DNA of 64,000 nt from positions 372,001-436,000 of the forward strand of contig WGND01000001.1 in assembly GCA_016124805.1 (NCBI GenBank). The letters are read 5' to 3'. The position numbers and the translations under genes are program-made. Every line of letters starts with the position of its first letter. The first letter of the stretch is position 1. Below the pieces are notes generated by a model that searched no databases, was not told where the DNA came from, and saw nothing but the letters and a program-made list of their open reading frames with translations. Of this stretch, positions 1 to 10,361 are shown piece by piece. This stretch comes from Hyphomicrobiales bacterium. Its GTDB lineage: Bacteria > Pseudomonadota > Alphaproteobacteria > Parvibaculales > Parvibaculaceae.

Positions 1-2
1 GT

Positions 3-1721
<1,719 letters not shown>

Positions 1722-1756
1722 TCCATCGGGGCTGATCTGCTGCAAGGTGAATGTGA

Positions 1757-2155
1757 ATGGCTGAGAAGCTGAAATTCGATCTGGTATCGCCCGAGCGTCT
1801 CCTGCTTTCGGAGATGGTTGATCTCGTCGTCGTTCCCGGCGTCGAGGGTGAATTCGGTGTCATGTCACAGCATGCGCCGATCGTCTCGGTCATGCGTCCG
1901 GGCATTGTTCAGGTGCAGATTGAAGGCCAGGCCGACCAGCATATTTTCGTGCGTGGCGGTTTTGCGGAGGTGACACCGGCGGGCCTGACCATTCTGGCTG
2001 AATTCGCGGTACCGGTTGAGCAGCTGGATGGCGAGACCATTGAGCGCGAAATCAAGAATGCCGAAGAAGATGTCGCCGATGCCATAACTGAAGACAAGCG
2101 GCAGGCTGCGCAGGAAAAACTCGACCATCTCCGCGAGATGCAGCAGGCCCTCTGA
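1757..2155 (+). CDS. atpC: ATP synthase F1 subunit epsilon
   Basis: This is the epsilon subunit of the F1 central stalk, which couples rotation to catalysis and inhibits ATP hydrolysis. The 132-residue product has the N-terminal beta-sandwich (KFDLVSPERLLLSEMVDLVVVPG begins the domain; key pattern GxEGxFGVxxxHAP) and a short helical C-terminus rich in Glu, Lys and Gln. It lies 35 bases after atpD in the same direction and is followed by an intrinsic terminator, so it closes the atp operon. Confidence 0.95.
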   Translation: MAEKLKFDLVSPERLLLSEMVDLVVVPGVEGEFGVMSQHAPIVSVMRPGIVQVQIEGQADQHIFVRGGFAEVTPAGLTILAEFAVPVEQLDGETIEREIKNAEEDVADAITEDKRQAAQEKLDHLREMQQAL

Positions 2156-2182
2156 GGTCAGCCACTGCGACAATTAACCAGA

Positions 2183-2208
2183 GGGCGGCGCTGATGTGCC
2201 GCCCTTTT
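2183..2208 (+). terminator. Intrinsic terminator after atpC
   Basis: A 7-bp GC stem (GGGCGGC at 2183-2189, GCCGCCC at 2198-2204) with an 8-base loop is followed by TTTT. It lies 27 bases after the atpC stop and fits Rho-independent termination of the atp operon. Confidence 0.85.
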
Positions 2209-2264
2209 GGTTTTCTGGTCCCCGAGGCTATAATAATCACTTGTGACAGCGGGAGCTGAGAGCC

Positions 2265-3089
2265 ATGAGCCGCCATTGGACGCTGGAAGATATCGCCTGG
2301 AACGACTTTGATGCGTCAAAGGTCGATCCTGATATTCTGTGCGCCGTGAAGGCGGCTGCGCTGGTCGAGTTCAATGCCCCCGACTATGTGACCTATCTCT
2401 GCAATGTTTTTTCGGACCGTCCTGATCTCAAGGCCATCATTCATCAATGGGGGCGCGAGGAAGTGCAGCATGGCCAGGCGCTGGCCCGTTGGGCCGAGAT
2501 GGCCGATCCGGCTTTTGTGTTTGATGATGCCTTTGCCCGGTTTCGCGAGGGCTATTCCATCCCTGTCGATGCCATTGAGTCCGTTCGCGGCAGCCGCGCC
2601 GGCGAGATGATTGCGCGCTGTGTCGTTGAAAGCGGTACCTCCTCCTATTACACCGCCATCAAGGAAGCGAGCCGCGAACCTGTTCTCAAGCAGATCGCCA
2701 CCAATGTCGCGGCCGACGAGTTCAAGCATTACAAGCTTTTCTATGATTGCTTCAATGCGCTGCAGGAAGAGAAGCCAAATGTCATGCAGCGTTTGCGCGT
2801 GGCACTGGGGCGCATCAGCGAAGCCGATGATGATGAACTGGCCTGCGCCTATTATTCGGCCAATACGCCCAATGACGGCAGCGTGATCTATGACCGCGTG
2901 CTCTATGCCAAGGCCTATGAGAAGCGGGCGCTTGGCCTTTATCGCCGTCAGCATGTCGAGCGCCTGATCGCCATGGTCGGCAAAGCGTCTGGCCTGAAGC
3001 CGCAGAGCCTGCTTATGCGCGCGGTGAGTGCGCTTGCCTGGCGCTACTGGCAGTTCCGCAACTGGCGTCTGGAAAGTGTCGCGGTTTAG
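2265..3089 (+). CDS. Ferritin-like diiron protein
   Basis: The 274-residue protein carries the carboxylate/histidine pattern of ferritin-like diiron four-helix bundles: Glu35, EExxH at residues 65-69 (EEVQH), Glu122, and DExxH at 151-155 (DEFKH). This pattern is shared by rubrerythrins, acyl-ACP desaturases and related oxidases. It has no signal peptide, so it is probably cytoplasmic, and the substrate is unknown. It stands between the atp operon terminator and the convergent rppH gene, and the two stop codons overlap (TAG at 3087-3089 and, on the other strand, TAA at 3088-3086). I infer a diiron oxidase or iron-handling role; nothing narrower is supported. Confidence 0.75.
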   Translation: MSRHWTLEDIAWNDFDASKVDPDILCAVKAAALVEFNAPDYVTYLCNVFSDRPDLKAIIHQWGREEVQHGQALARWAEMADPAFVFDDAFARFREGYSIPVDAIESVRGSRAGEMIARCVVESGTSSYYTAIKEASREPVLKQIATNVAADEFKHYKLFYDCFNALQEEKPNVMQRLRVALGRISEADDDELACAYYSANTPNDGSVIYDRVLYAKAYEKRALGLYRRQHVERLIAMVGKASGLKPQSLLMRAVSALAWRYWQFRNWRLESVAV

Positions 3090-3607
3090 GCAGGCTTTGC
3101 CAGCGGTCCAAGCTCGGCGATCACCTGCTCATAAACGCCGCGCTTGAAGGGCACGATCAATTCGACCAGTTCCGACACCGGCACCCAGGCCCATTCGCTG
3201 AATTCCTGATGCGCATCAGCGGTCAGATCAATGTCTTCATCCTCACCTGTGAAGCGCATGGCGAACCATTTCTGCTTCTGCCCGCGAAACTTTCCCTTGA
3301 GCGCCACCCCCACGAGATGGGGCGGCAAATCATAGGTCAGCCAGTCGCGGGTTTCGCCAATGATGACGGCCTTGTCGACGCCGGTTTCTTCCTTGAGCTC
3401 GCGAAAGGCTGCGACATCGGCGGCTTCGCCTTCGTCGACACCGCCTTGCGGCATCTGCCAGGTCAGCGGGCTGCCGGTATCGACTTCCTGAATCCGGTTG
3501 CCTGCCCAGACAAGGCCCTGCGCATTGATCAGCATGATGCCGACGCAGGGACGATAGGGAAGCTCATCGGCGTTGACTGTGGTGCGTTTGTCGGCGTGTT
3601 TGGGCAT
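3086..3607 (-). CDS. rppH: RNA pyrophosphohydrolase (Nudix)
   Basis: RppH removes pyrophosphate from the 5' end of triphosphorylated mRNA and so starts decay. The 173-residue product has a complete Nudix box at residues 55-77, with the G-x5-E-x7-REL-x-EE-x-G-V pattern, and the RppH-type start YRPCVGIMLIN. The start at 3607 (MPKHADK) was chosen because upstream in-frame codons would lie inside the DUF610 gene and do not resemble the family. Its place after the DUF610 gene, ctpA and envC-like is typical for alphaproteobacteria. Confidence 0.92.
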   Translation of the reverse strand: MPKHADKRTTVNADELPYRPCVGIMLINAQGLVWAGNRIQEVDTGSPLTWQMPQGGVDEGEAADVAAFRELKEETGVDKAVIIGETRDWLTYDLPPHLVGVALKGKFRGQKQKWFAMRFTGEDEDIDLTADAHQEFSEWAWVPVSELVELIVPFKRGVYEQVIAELGPLAKPA

Positions 3608-3656
3608 GGGGTTCCGGTGGTCGTTGTCAGCCGTGGCGGGCTGTTTGAAAGAGTCG

Positions 3657-4904
3657 TTATTCCGTCGTTGCCAGCGAGGAAACCGGCACGAGTGCGATGT
3701 CCTTGTCGGGCAGCGTTTTTGCCCATTCGGTGAGTTCATCCACCGTGATGGGAAAGGCCGAGGCGATGCCGATGGCCGCACCGGCCTGACGAGCTGTGCG
3801 TTCCAGTGTCGTCATGGAAAGGCCGATGACATCAGGGTTCTGAACCGGGTCAATGATGCGCGAAGCAGCCGAGACGGGCATACCGATATCGGCAGCGGTG
3901 CGCGGGGCAAGCGACCGCGCCGAGCCGCCATTGTCGACATAGAGGAGACCGCGCCTGTGGAGCGCTTCAAGCACTGGCGAGATGGCTGATTGCGAGGTCG
4001 TGAAGCGCGCGCCCTGATAGTTCATGACGCCGGCATAGCCGGTGAAGCGCGACAGCAGCCATTCGAGACGGCTGTTATTGTCGGCGGCACTCAGGCTTGT
4101 CAGCAGCGTATAGGGGCCGGGATCATTCTGTGGATAACCGAAGGGTTCCATGGGCAATTCCAGCAGCACTTCATGGCCTGCCTTGCGGGCGCGGTTGATC
4201 CAGTTCTGCAGATTGGTGCCATAGGGTGCAAAGGAGAGCGTGACTTCCGGCGGCAGCACTTCAATGGCATGGGCGGTCGCGCTCTCGCTGATGCCAAGGC
4301 CGCTGACAACCAGAGCGACGCGCTTGGTGTCTGCCGGCAGAGCCTGCAACGGTCGGGCATAGACTTTCCATGGCTGACGACCATCCTTGCCGATGACGGG
4401 CAGCGGCCCGTATTTGCCCTGCTGGACAAGGGCCGGGTCAGGCACATCCGACAGGGGCCCCGTGACGCGCTCGGGCGCTGATGGTTTTGTGGATGTATTG
4501 CCATCAACGCTTTTGGCGCCAACGATATTCACATTGGCCGCCACATTGGCGTTGTCGAGACCATTGGCGGCATCAAGCAGGGCCTGTTCCTCGGGGCTGA
4601 GATCATCAAGAGGCGAGGGTTTGGTGGCGGGTGTTTCCGGCGTGCCGTCCACGCTGGCCGCACTTGCCGGTGCGGCTGCCGTTTCCGTGCGCAGGTCGGC
4701 GGGCGGGGCAACAGGCTCGGGATCAAGAGCCAGCCTGGCAAGCGGCTGCCCGCCAAAGCGATTGTCGCCTGCAACGACCCATAGCGTCAGGGCCAGATAG
4801 ACGGCACCCACGGCAATTGCCACGATACGCAGCAGCCTGAAGCGGTCTGAATGTGATTTATGCCTGTCGGCAGCTGAAGCTTTGCCAGCAAGATTGGCGT
4901 TCAT
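3657..4904 (-). CDS. Divergent polysaccharide deacetylase family protein (DUF610/YibQ-like)
   Basis: The 415-residue protein has a membrane anchor at about residues 25-46, a Pro/Ala-rich linker to about 185, and a C-terminal divergent polysaccharide deacetylase domain (LPPEVTLSFAPYG, ELPMEPFGYP). The usual metal residues are missing: the Asp-Asp of the first motif is Ser201-Gly202 (VVSGLG), the His of the second motif is Tyr296 (MNYQGARF), and the GHP motif is replaced by ASAFP at 381-385. I recall similar losses in other alphaproteobacterial members, so this may be a subfamily trait. It lies between ctpA and rppH and probably acts in the periplasm near the envC-like protein; its role is unknown. 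Confidence 0.85.
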   Translation of the reverse strand: MNANLAGKASAADRHKSHSDRFRLLRIVAIAVGAVYLALTLWVVAGDNRFGGQPLARLALDPEPVAPPADLRTETAAAPASAASVDGTPETPATKPSPLDDLSPEEQALLDAANGLDNANVAANVNIVGAKSVDGNTSTKPSAPERVTGPLSDVPDPALVQQGKYGPLPVIGKDGRQPWKVYARPLQALPADTKRVALVVSGLGISESATAHAIEVLPPEVTLSFAPYGTNLQNWINRARKAGHEVLLELPMEPFGYPQNDPGPYTLLTSLSAADNNSRLEWLLSRFTGYAGVMNYQGARFTTSQSAISPVLEALHRRGLLYVDNGGSARSLAPRTAADIGMPVSAASRIIDPVQNPDVIGLSMTTLERTARQAGAAIGIASAFPITVDELTEWAKTLPDKDIALVPVSSLATTE

Positions 4905-4960
4905 GGCTCACCCCAGACTGATCACATCAATCGACAATTTAACTGCAGCAGAGGCTGCGC

Positions 4961-6283
4961 CTAGTTGGCCATGGCGGCTGTTTGCTTGCCGCCAAGATAA
5001 GCTGCGTCCTTGCGGATGCCATTCAGCAGGTCGATGGCATAGAGAAGCTGCTTGTCGTCTTTCTTGTCAGCCGGCACATAGCTGTTGGACCCGGCCTGTT
5101 CCTCGCCCTTCTCGGCGGCCAGATGACCCGGCAGTTCCGCCTCACCTGTCACCATCGGGCGCTTTTTGCCTTCCGGATCATCCTGATCGACCATGATGTC
5201 GGGATCGATGCCCTTGGCCTGAATGGAGCGGCCGGCAGGCGTGTAATAACGCGCCGTTGTCAGGCGCAGAGCGCCGTCGGAACCGAGCGGAATGATTGTC
5301 TGGACGGAGCCCTTGCCGAATGAACGTGTGCCAAGGATCGTGGCGCGACGGTGATCCTGCAGGGCACCGGCAACAATTTCGGAGGCCGAGGCCGAACCGC
5401 CATTGACGAGCACGATGATGGGCTTGCCATTGGTGGTGTCGCCGCCACGGGCATTGTAGCGCTGCGTGTCTTCGGCATGGCGGCCGCGTGTTGAAACGAT
5501 CTCGCCGCCATCGAGGAAATCATCGCTGACCGAAATCGCCTGATCGAGAAGGCCGCCGGGATTGTTGCGCAGATCAAGGATGTAACCTTTGACCTTTGAC
5601 TTGCCGATCTGCTTGTTGAGATCGTCAATCGCCTCATCGAGAAGATCCGTGGTCTGCTCATTGAAAGAGGTGATGCGGATATAGCCGATGTCGCCTTCGC
5701 GATGGTAACGCACCGACTTGATCGTGATGATGTCGCGGGTCAGCGTCACATCGAAGGGATCGGGTACGTCCTTGCGCACGATGGTGAGTTTGATCTTCGT
5801 GTTTACAGCGCCGCGCATCTTGTCGACGGCATCGCTCAGCGTCAGGCCGAGGATCTGTTCGCCATCAATATGGGTGATGTAGTCATTGGGGCGCAGGCCG
5901 GCGCGGCTGGCAGGCGTGTCGTCGATCGGGGTGACAACCTTGACGACGCCATTTTCCATCGTGACTTCGATACCCAGGCCGCCGAACTCGCCGCGTGTCT
6001 GGACCTGCATGTCACGGAAATTTTTGGGGTTCATATAGCTTGAATGCGGATCAAGTGCGGTCAGCATGCCGTTGATGGCTGTTTCAACGAGTTTGGCGTC
6101 ATCGGTTGGCTCGACGTAATCGGCGCGCACCCGCTCAAACACATCGCCGAAAAGATTGAGCTGGCGATAGGTGTTGGAATCTTCCGCATGGGCGCCCGTA
6201 ATGCCACCAGACTGGAGGGTGAAGACGGTGAGAACGGATACGAAAGCACCAAGCGTGAAGCCGGCGATTACAGACTTTTTCAT
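4961..6283 (-). CDS. ctpA: S41 family C-terminal processing peptidase
   Basis: This periplasmic serine protease trims C-termini of envelope proteins. The 440-residue product has a signal anchor (residues 1-33), a PDZ domain (about 95-175, GGLGIEV through VDKMRGAV) and the S41 catalytic domain. The SASAS motif at 297-301 and SFGKG at 321-325 give a Ser299/Lys324 dyad, with the same 25-residue spacing as E. coli Tsp. The ATG at 6283 is one base after the stop of the envC-like gene; a GTG at 6307 would add eight residues and overlap that gene. It is co-directional with envC-like and DUF610 and likely co-transcribed. In other bacteria such proteases control peptidoglycan hydrolases. Confidence 0.93.
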   Translation of the reverse strand: MKKSVIAGFTLGAFVSVLTVFTLQSGGITGAHAEDSNTYRQLNLFGDVFERVRADYVEPTDDAKLVETAINGMLTALDPHSSYMNPKNFRDMQVQTRGEFGGLGIEVTMENGVVKVVTPIDDTPASRAGLRPNDYITHIDGEQILGLTLSDAVDKMRGAVNTKIKLTIVRKDVPDPFDVTLTRDIITIKSVRYHREGDIGYIRITSFNEQTTDLLDEAIDDLNKQIGKSKVKGYILDLRNNPGGLLDQAISVSDDFLDGGEIVSTRGRHAEDTQRYNARGGDTTNGKPIIVLVNGGSASASEIVAGALQDHRRATILGTRSFGKGSVQTIIPLGSDGALRLTTARYYTPAGRSIQAKGIDPDIMVDQDDPEGKKRPMVTGEAELPGHLAAEKGEEQAGSNSYVPADKKDDKQLLYAIDLLNGIRKDAAYLGGKQTAAMAN

Positions 6284-6284
6284 G

Positions 6285-7646
6285 TTAGCCACGAGCCTTT
6301 TTGTCACTCATTAACAGCCAAGGGCGAGGATCGACCGGATCACCGTCTTTACGAAATTCAATATAGAGCGTTGGACCGCTTTTAGACATAGCGCTGCCAC
6401 CGGCCTGGCTCGTTTGTGAAGCGATATTGCCGGTTTGGCCCATTTCACCCAGGGGCTCGCCTGCAAGAACCTGCTGGCCGGTTTGCCCATCTATGCGGGC
6501 CATTCCCGCAAGCAGCACATGGTAGCCTTCCCCGACTGAAATGATCAAGAGTTGCCCATATCCTCTGAATGGTCCGGCAAAAACGATTTTGCCATCAAAC
6601 GGGGCAATCACCTGCGCCTCATAGCGGGTCGCAATGGTCATGCCCTGCAATTTGCCGCCCAAACCGTTATCCGCGCCAAAGCCGCGCAGGATGGTCCCGG
6701 TTACAGGCGGCCTGATAAGACCTTTTGCCTCAGAAAAGCGGCGAGAAGAGGGCATGGCCGGGGGTGTTTTGGGGGGTGTGAGCACCGCCAGCCGGGTTTT
6801 TTCAGTCGGCGCGGCCTGAGGGGGCGATGGCGCGGCGGGTTCGGGTTGTGCCGAAGGGGCGGGCACCGGCTCAGGCCGGACAGGCTCCGGTCGGATGGCG
6901 GGCAGGCGGGAGGCGGCGTTTGCCTCCAGCCGGTTGATGAGGTCTTTCAGATCGGTCGCCTGCTGCGAGAGAGCCGCCACTTTTTGCTGTTCGCTCCGGG
7001 CTTCTGCCGAAAGCTTCTTGCTGACGGCTTCTTTCTCGGCCAGCAGTTTTTCCAGTTTGCTGCGTTCTGCATCCAGGGCCCCGCGCGCTGCGGTCATATT
7101 CTGCCGTTCGGCCAGGATTTCCTTACGCAGGCGTGCGAGCTCTTCCAGACGGTTGGCAAGGTCCTTTGCCTCCGCCTGGAGCTCGGGCACGGCCTTGCCC
7201 AGCAGCAGGGCACTGCGCAGGGCGGTCAACGCGTCATCAGGGCTTACGGCCATCGCCGGCGGGGGATTGGGATCAAGTCGCGTCAGGGCCGCCAGAAGGT
7301 CAGCCATTTCGCCACGACGATGCGCAAGACGCGCAGTGACCACTTCCTCGGCGGCTGTCAGCCCGCTCAGTCGGCCTTCCGACGCGGAGACATCTGCTTC
7401 CCGCGCCTGCACGCGGGCAGCGGTATCGATGAGCCTGGCACGGATCGCCTCGGCTTCCTTGCGGGCCGCGTCGGCTTCGGCGGACAGCTTTTCCTGACGG
7501 CCTGCACTTTTGTCGATTTTTTCCTGCAGTGTTTCCAGCTCGCCCGGATCGGCGACCTCTGCCATTGCCTCACATGCCGCAAGCGTTGCGACCAGCAGGA
7601 GACTGATCCCGACAAGACGATATGCCTTGCGGCTAGACATGGGCAT
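6285..7646 (-). CDS. EnvC-like murein hydrolase activator
   Basis: EnvC-type proteins activate periplasmic amidases during cell division. This 453-residue protein has a signal peptide, long coiled-coil segments (about residues 35-115 and 150-245), a Pro/Ala-rich linker and a C-terminal LytM/M23 domain. The M23 zinc ligands are missing: the HxGxD region reads QGMTIAT, and the HLHFE motif reads TLYIEF. The domain is therefore expected to be inactive as a peptidase, as in E. coli EnvC. The start overlaps the end of the gpmI-like gene by 14 bases (8 if Met3 is used), and ctpA begins one base after its stop, so the genes are translationally coupled. Confidence 0.88.
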   Translation of the reverse strand: MPMSSRKAYRLVGISLLLVATLAACEAMAEVADPGELETLQEKIDKSAGRQEKLSAEADAARKEAEAIRARLIDTAARVQAREADVSASEGRLSGLTAAEEVVTARLAHRRGEMADLLAALTRLDPNPPPAMAVSPDDALTALRSALLLGKAVPELQAEAKDLANRLEELARLRKEILAERQNMTAARGALDAERSKLEKLLAEKEAVSKKLSAEARSEQQKVAALSQQATDLKDLINRLEANAASRLPAIRPEPVRPEPVPAPSAQPEPAAPSPPQAAPTEKTRLAVLTPPKTPPAMPSSRRFSEAKGLIRPPVTGTILRGFGADNGLGGKLQGMTIATRYEAQVIAPFDGKIVFAGPFRGYGQLLIISVGEGYHVLLAGMARIDGQTGQQVLAGEPLGEMGQTGNIASQTSQAGGSAMSKSGPTLYIEFRKDGDPVDPRPWLLMSDKKARG

Positions 7647-9225
7647 CAGCGGCTTGCGTGGCGGCAGCCTGTGCCGCTTTCGGCTGCAGCAGGGACTGAC
7701 CGCTCATGGCCGCAGGCTTGCGAATGCCCAGAAGGGCCAGAAGCGTGGGGGCCACATCAGCCAGCGTGCCATGCGCCAGCGCAAAGCCTGTCTCTGCACC
7801 GGCCAGAATGAAGGGGACCTTCGCGGTCGTTGTGGCGCGATGCCCGCCTTTGCCGTCAGCCGTCTCCATGGTCTCGGCCTTGCCATAGCTGCCGACGACA
7901 ACGAGCGTGCCTTTTCGCTTTTCGACCTGCGCGACAATTTTGCCAAGATGTTTGTCGATGGCTTCCACGGCATCGATTGTTGCGCGGAGGTTGCCGGTCT
8001 TGCCAAAGAGCGCCGCATTGGGGAAATGCAGCGTGATGAGGTGATGTGTGCCGGCCTTCATGGCCACCAATGCTTCATGGGTGATGCTGGCCGCGGCAAG
8101 TTCGGGCCGCTTGTCAATTTTGGCAAAGGGGGGCGTGTCGGCCACGAGCACGGTTTCCCCAGGCCATAATTCATTCTTGCCTGCGCGCGCATTCAGCCAG
8201 ATCTGATTGGCACAGATCGACTCCGTCAGTGCGAGCTGCTCCATGCCCGCCTGTGAAAGCGTCTGGCTCAAGGTGTCCGCAATCTGTGGCGTTTCAAAGA
8301 TCGCCCTGATGTCTGTGTTCTCTGCATCAATTGTCGATACGAGACTATAGAAGCCTGAGAGCTTGCGAGGTGTCCGGTTGAGATGTGGATCTGCCAGCCG
8401 CGCCTGCAGCCCGCTCATCAGGCCGTGTGCCGTCTCGGCATGCAGATTGAGCAACAGGACGGCATCATCGGACCGTATGCCGCGATAGGCCTGCGTGATG
8501 ATGGGCGGGATGCGGTCGTCCCTCTGCCCCTTGGCATAGCAGGCGGCCAGATGCGCGGTGGGATAATCGGCGTTCAGCGCATCGGCATCGGCGAGCATGG
8601 CCACCGCCTTGGCTGCCAGTTCGGGATCGGATGGTTCGTCAAAGCCATAGGCGCGGCCCATGATGCTGGCAAGCATCGTGTTTTCAGCCGCCGAAATATC
8701 GTCGATGAATTCGCGCAGATGATCGAGACCGCTCTGTGCGCCCGCATCAATGCCGTCGAGCACGGCATGGACCTGCACATCCACACCCTCGTGGCTGAGG
8801 AGGGCGGCCATCACGGCCATCAGATGTTTGTGGCCCAGAATGCCCGACGGCGACACCATGCCGACAAGATGCACGGCACCGCCCAGTGAGCGCACGCGGG
8901 CAATCATTTCTGCCATGACCGGATGGCGCGCAAGGGCATCGGCCCCGTCTTCCTGAATGAAGCGTGAAATGATCTGGCCCATTTCAGGCACGGCGCGACC
9001 CGCACCCAATGTGGTGAAGGCGGCCTGGGCATAGCCGGGCCTGCCAGCAGGCAGGCCGACGGCTTCGCCGGCAGCGTCGAGATGGCAATGGGGATAGCTT
9101 GCCGCCAGACGGTCAAAGATGGGCGTGCGGGCCAATGCAATGGCATTGGCTTCTCGTTCGTCTCTCAGGCCCCAGCCGTCGAGAATGGCGAGGACAAGCG
9201 GGCGATCGGTGGTGATGGCAGTCAT
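7633..9225 (-). CDS. Phosphoglycerate mutase-like protein lacking the active site (GpmI pseudoenzyme)
   Basis: The 530-residue protein aligns along its whole length with cofactor-independent phosphoglycerate mutase (LVLAILDGWG start, GLPAG, VHAVLDG, KAVEAxD-like helix, SDIAPT-like end). From memory of the E. coli and Geobacillus enzymes, the metal ligands and catalytic Ser are replaced: GNSEVGH reads GYAQAAF (Ser to Ala66), GDMVGH reads AALFGK (Asp to Ala405, His to Lys409), DHGN reads SYGK (Asp to Ser446, His to Tyr447) and the last His is Thr465. Only Asp16 remains. Substrate arginines are also lost (DGRD to DGID, NFRADR to NLHAET). No stop or frameshift is present. The start at 9225 matches the family; Met at 9282 would add 19 residues. 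It overlaps the envC-like gene. Function unknown. Confidence 0.85.
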   Translation of the reverse strand: MTAITTDRPLVLAILDGWGLRDEREANAIALARTPIFDRLAASYPHCHLDAAGEAVGLPAGRPGYAQAAFTTLGAGRAVPEMGQIISRFIQEDGADALARHPVMAEMIARVRSLGGAVHLVGMVSPSGILGHKHLMAVMAALLSHEGVDVQVHAVLDGIDAGAQSGLDHLREFIDDISAAENTMLASIMGRAYGFDEPSDPELAAKAVAMLADADALNADYPTAHLAACYAKGQRDDRIPPIITQAYRGIRSDDAVLLLNLHAETAHGLMSGLQARLADPHLNRTPRKLSGFYSLVSTIDAENTDIRAIFETPQIADTLSQTLSQAGMEQLALTESICANQIWLNARAGKNELWPGETVLVADTPPFAKIDKRPELAAASITHEALVAMKAGTHHLITLHFPNAALFGKTGNLRATIDAVEAIDKHLGKIVAQVEKRKGTLVVVGSYGKAETMETADGKGGHRATTTAKVPFILAGAETGFALAHGTLADVAPTLLALLGIRKPAAMSGQSLLQPKAAQAAATQAADAHV

Positions 9226-9347
9226 AATTTTCTGAAATTCTGGCGCCGGTTCAGGCGATTCGTTCGCCGCATCGCGAAACAAGCGTTCAAATTAGAGGAA
9301 GGGTTGGGGACTGTCCATAAAACTGCATGCAGATCGGGTGTTTTAGA

Positions 9348-9830
9348 TCAGACGCGGTGATAGGGATGGCCGCTTAAAATTGTGATTGCACGATAAATCT
9401 GTTCCGCCAGCATGACGCGCACCAGCATATGCGGCCATGTCATCGGCCCGAGCGCCATGAGGTGATCAGCGCGCTCACGCAAGGCAGGTGCAAAACCGTC
9501 AGCGCCACCGATCAAGAAGCAGAGATCACTCGTGCCCTGATCGCGCCATTGCCCCAGTCGCGCGGCAAATTCGGTGCTGGGTTCAGCCTTGCCGCGCTCA
9601 TCCAGGGCGACGAGCGTTGCGCCCTTGGGCATCGCGCCCAGAAGCAGCGTTGCTTCGCGCTCGCGCAGCGCCATTCCTTCGAGGGCCTTTTTTTCCTCGA
9701 CCTCATGCAGGCTGAGGCTGGTCATGCCAATACCGCGCCCGACCGCGTCGATGCGCGCGGCATATGTGTCGAGAAGTTGCCGTTCCGGCCCACTGCGCAG
9801 GCGCCCTACGGCGCAAATCTGAATGCGCAT
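9348..9830 (-). CDS. rlmH: 23S rRNA (pseudouridine1915-N3)-methyltransferase RlmH
   Basis: RlmH is a small SPOUT methyltransferase that methylates pseudouridine 1915 of 23S rRNA in the assembled ribosome using S-adenosylmethionine. The 160-residue product has the knot-forming motifs LIGGADGF at 106-113 and [15 protein letters not shown] at 134-148, and ends in the family signature HPYHR. The ATG at 9830 has a strong GGAGG just upstream. It follows rsfS by 58 bases in the same direction, an order common in many bacteria. Confidence 0.94.
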   Translation of the reverse strand: MRIQICAVGRLRSGPERQLLDTYAARIDAVGRGIGMTSLSLHEVEEKKALEGMALREREATLLLGAMPKGATLVALDERGKAEPSTEFAARLGQWRDQGTSDLCFLIGGADGFAPALRERADHLMALGPMTWPHMLVRVMLAEQIYRAITILSGHPYHRV

Positions 9831-9888
9831 GTTCCTCCGCTCGGCCCGACCGAACCTGCTATCGTCCCGCTTGTCTGCGCCCCGGTGA

Positions 9889-10311
9889 CTAGATCGCGGC
9901 CTGATCAGCCGGAATGTCTGCCGCCCACATTTTTTCCAGCCTGTAGAAGTCACGGACTTCAGGCCGGAAGATATGGATCACGACATCGCCGCCATCGATG
10001 AGCACCCAGTCACCCGACTGCATGCCCTCGACATGAGCCGACCCAAAACCGGCTTCCTTGATACGGCGCACAAGATGATCGGCCACCGCGCCGACATGGC
10101 GCTGCGAACGACCGCTTGCGACAACCATATTGTCAGCCATCGGTGTTTTTCCGGTAAGATCAATGGAAACGATGTCTTCGGCTTTGTCTTCATCAAGGCT
10201 CTCCATCACGAGAGCAAGCAGCGCCGAAGAGCTGCTATCAGGAGCAGGCCTATCACCCGGATAGGTCGCATCAGACTCGAGCCGTTCTGGCCCCTTACCC
10301 CTTGCGGGCAT
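9889..10311 (-). CDS. rsfS: Ribosomal silencing factor RsfS
   Basis: RsfS binds ribosomal protein L14 and blocks subunit joining when nutrients are low. The product has the RsfS core ([48 protein letters not shown]). From the ATG at 10311 it has 140 residues, with about 35 poorly conserved N-terminal ones. No clear ribosome binding site precedes this ATG. A strong AAGGAG at 10355-10360 lies seven bases before an in-frame CTG at 10347-10345, which would add 12 residues; the true start is therefore open. A terminator lies just upstream, after nadD. Confidence 0.92.
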   Translation of the reverse strand: MPARGKGPERLESDATYPGDRPAPDSSSSALLALVMESLDEDKAEDIVSIDLTGKTPMADNMVVASGRSQRHVGAVADHLVRRIKEAGFGSAHVEGMQSGDWVLIDGGDVVIHIFRPEVRDFYRLEKMWAADIPADQAAI

Positions 10312-10361
10312 GCGCTGGACGTTAAAGTCCGTTGTTTGAATGCTCAGGAAAGAACTCCTTA

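Noticed and set aside
6285-7646. EnvC-like protein as an active M23 endopeptidase
   Set aside because: The zinc ligands are absent (QGMTIAT and TLYIEF in place of HxGxD and HLHFE), as in activator-type EnvC proteins.
9323-9332. 10-base palindrome CTGCATGCAG before the gpmI-like gene
   Set aside because: Too short and isolated to be called an operator; may be chance.
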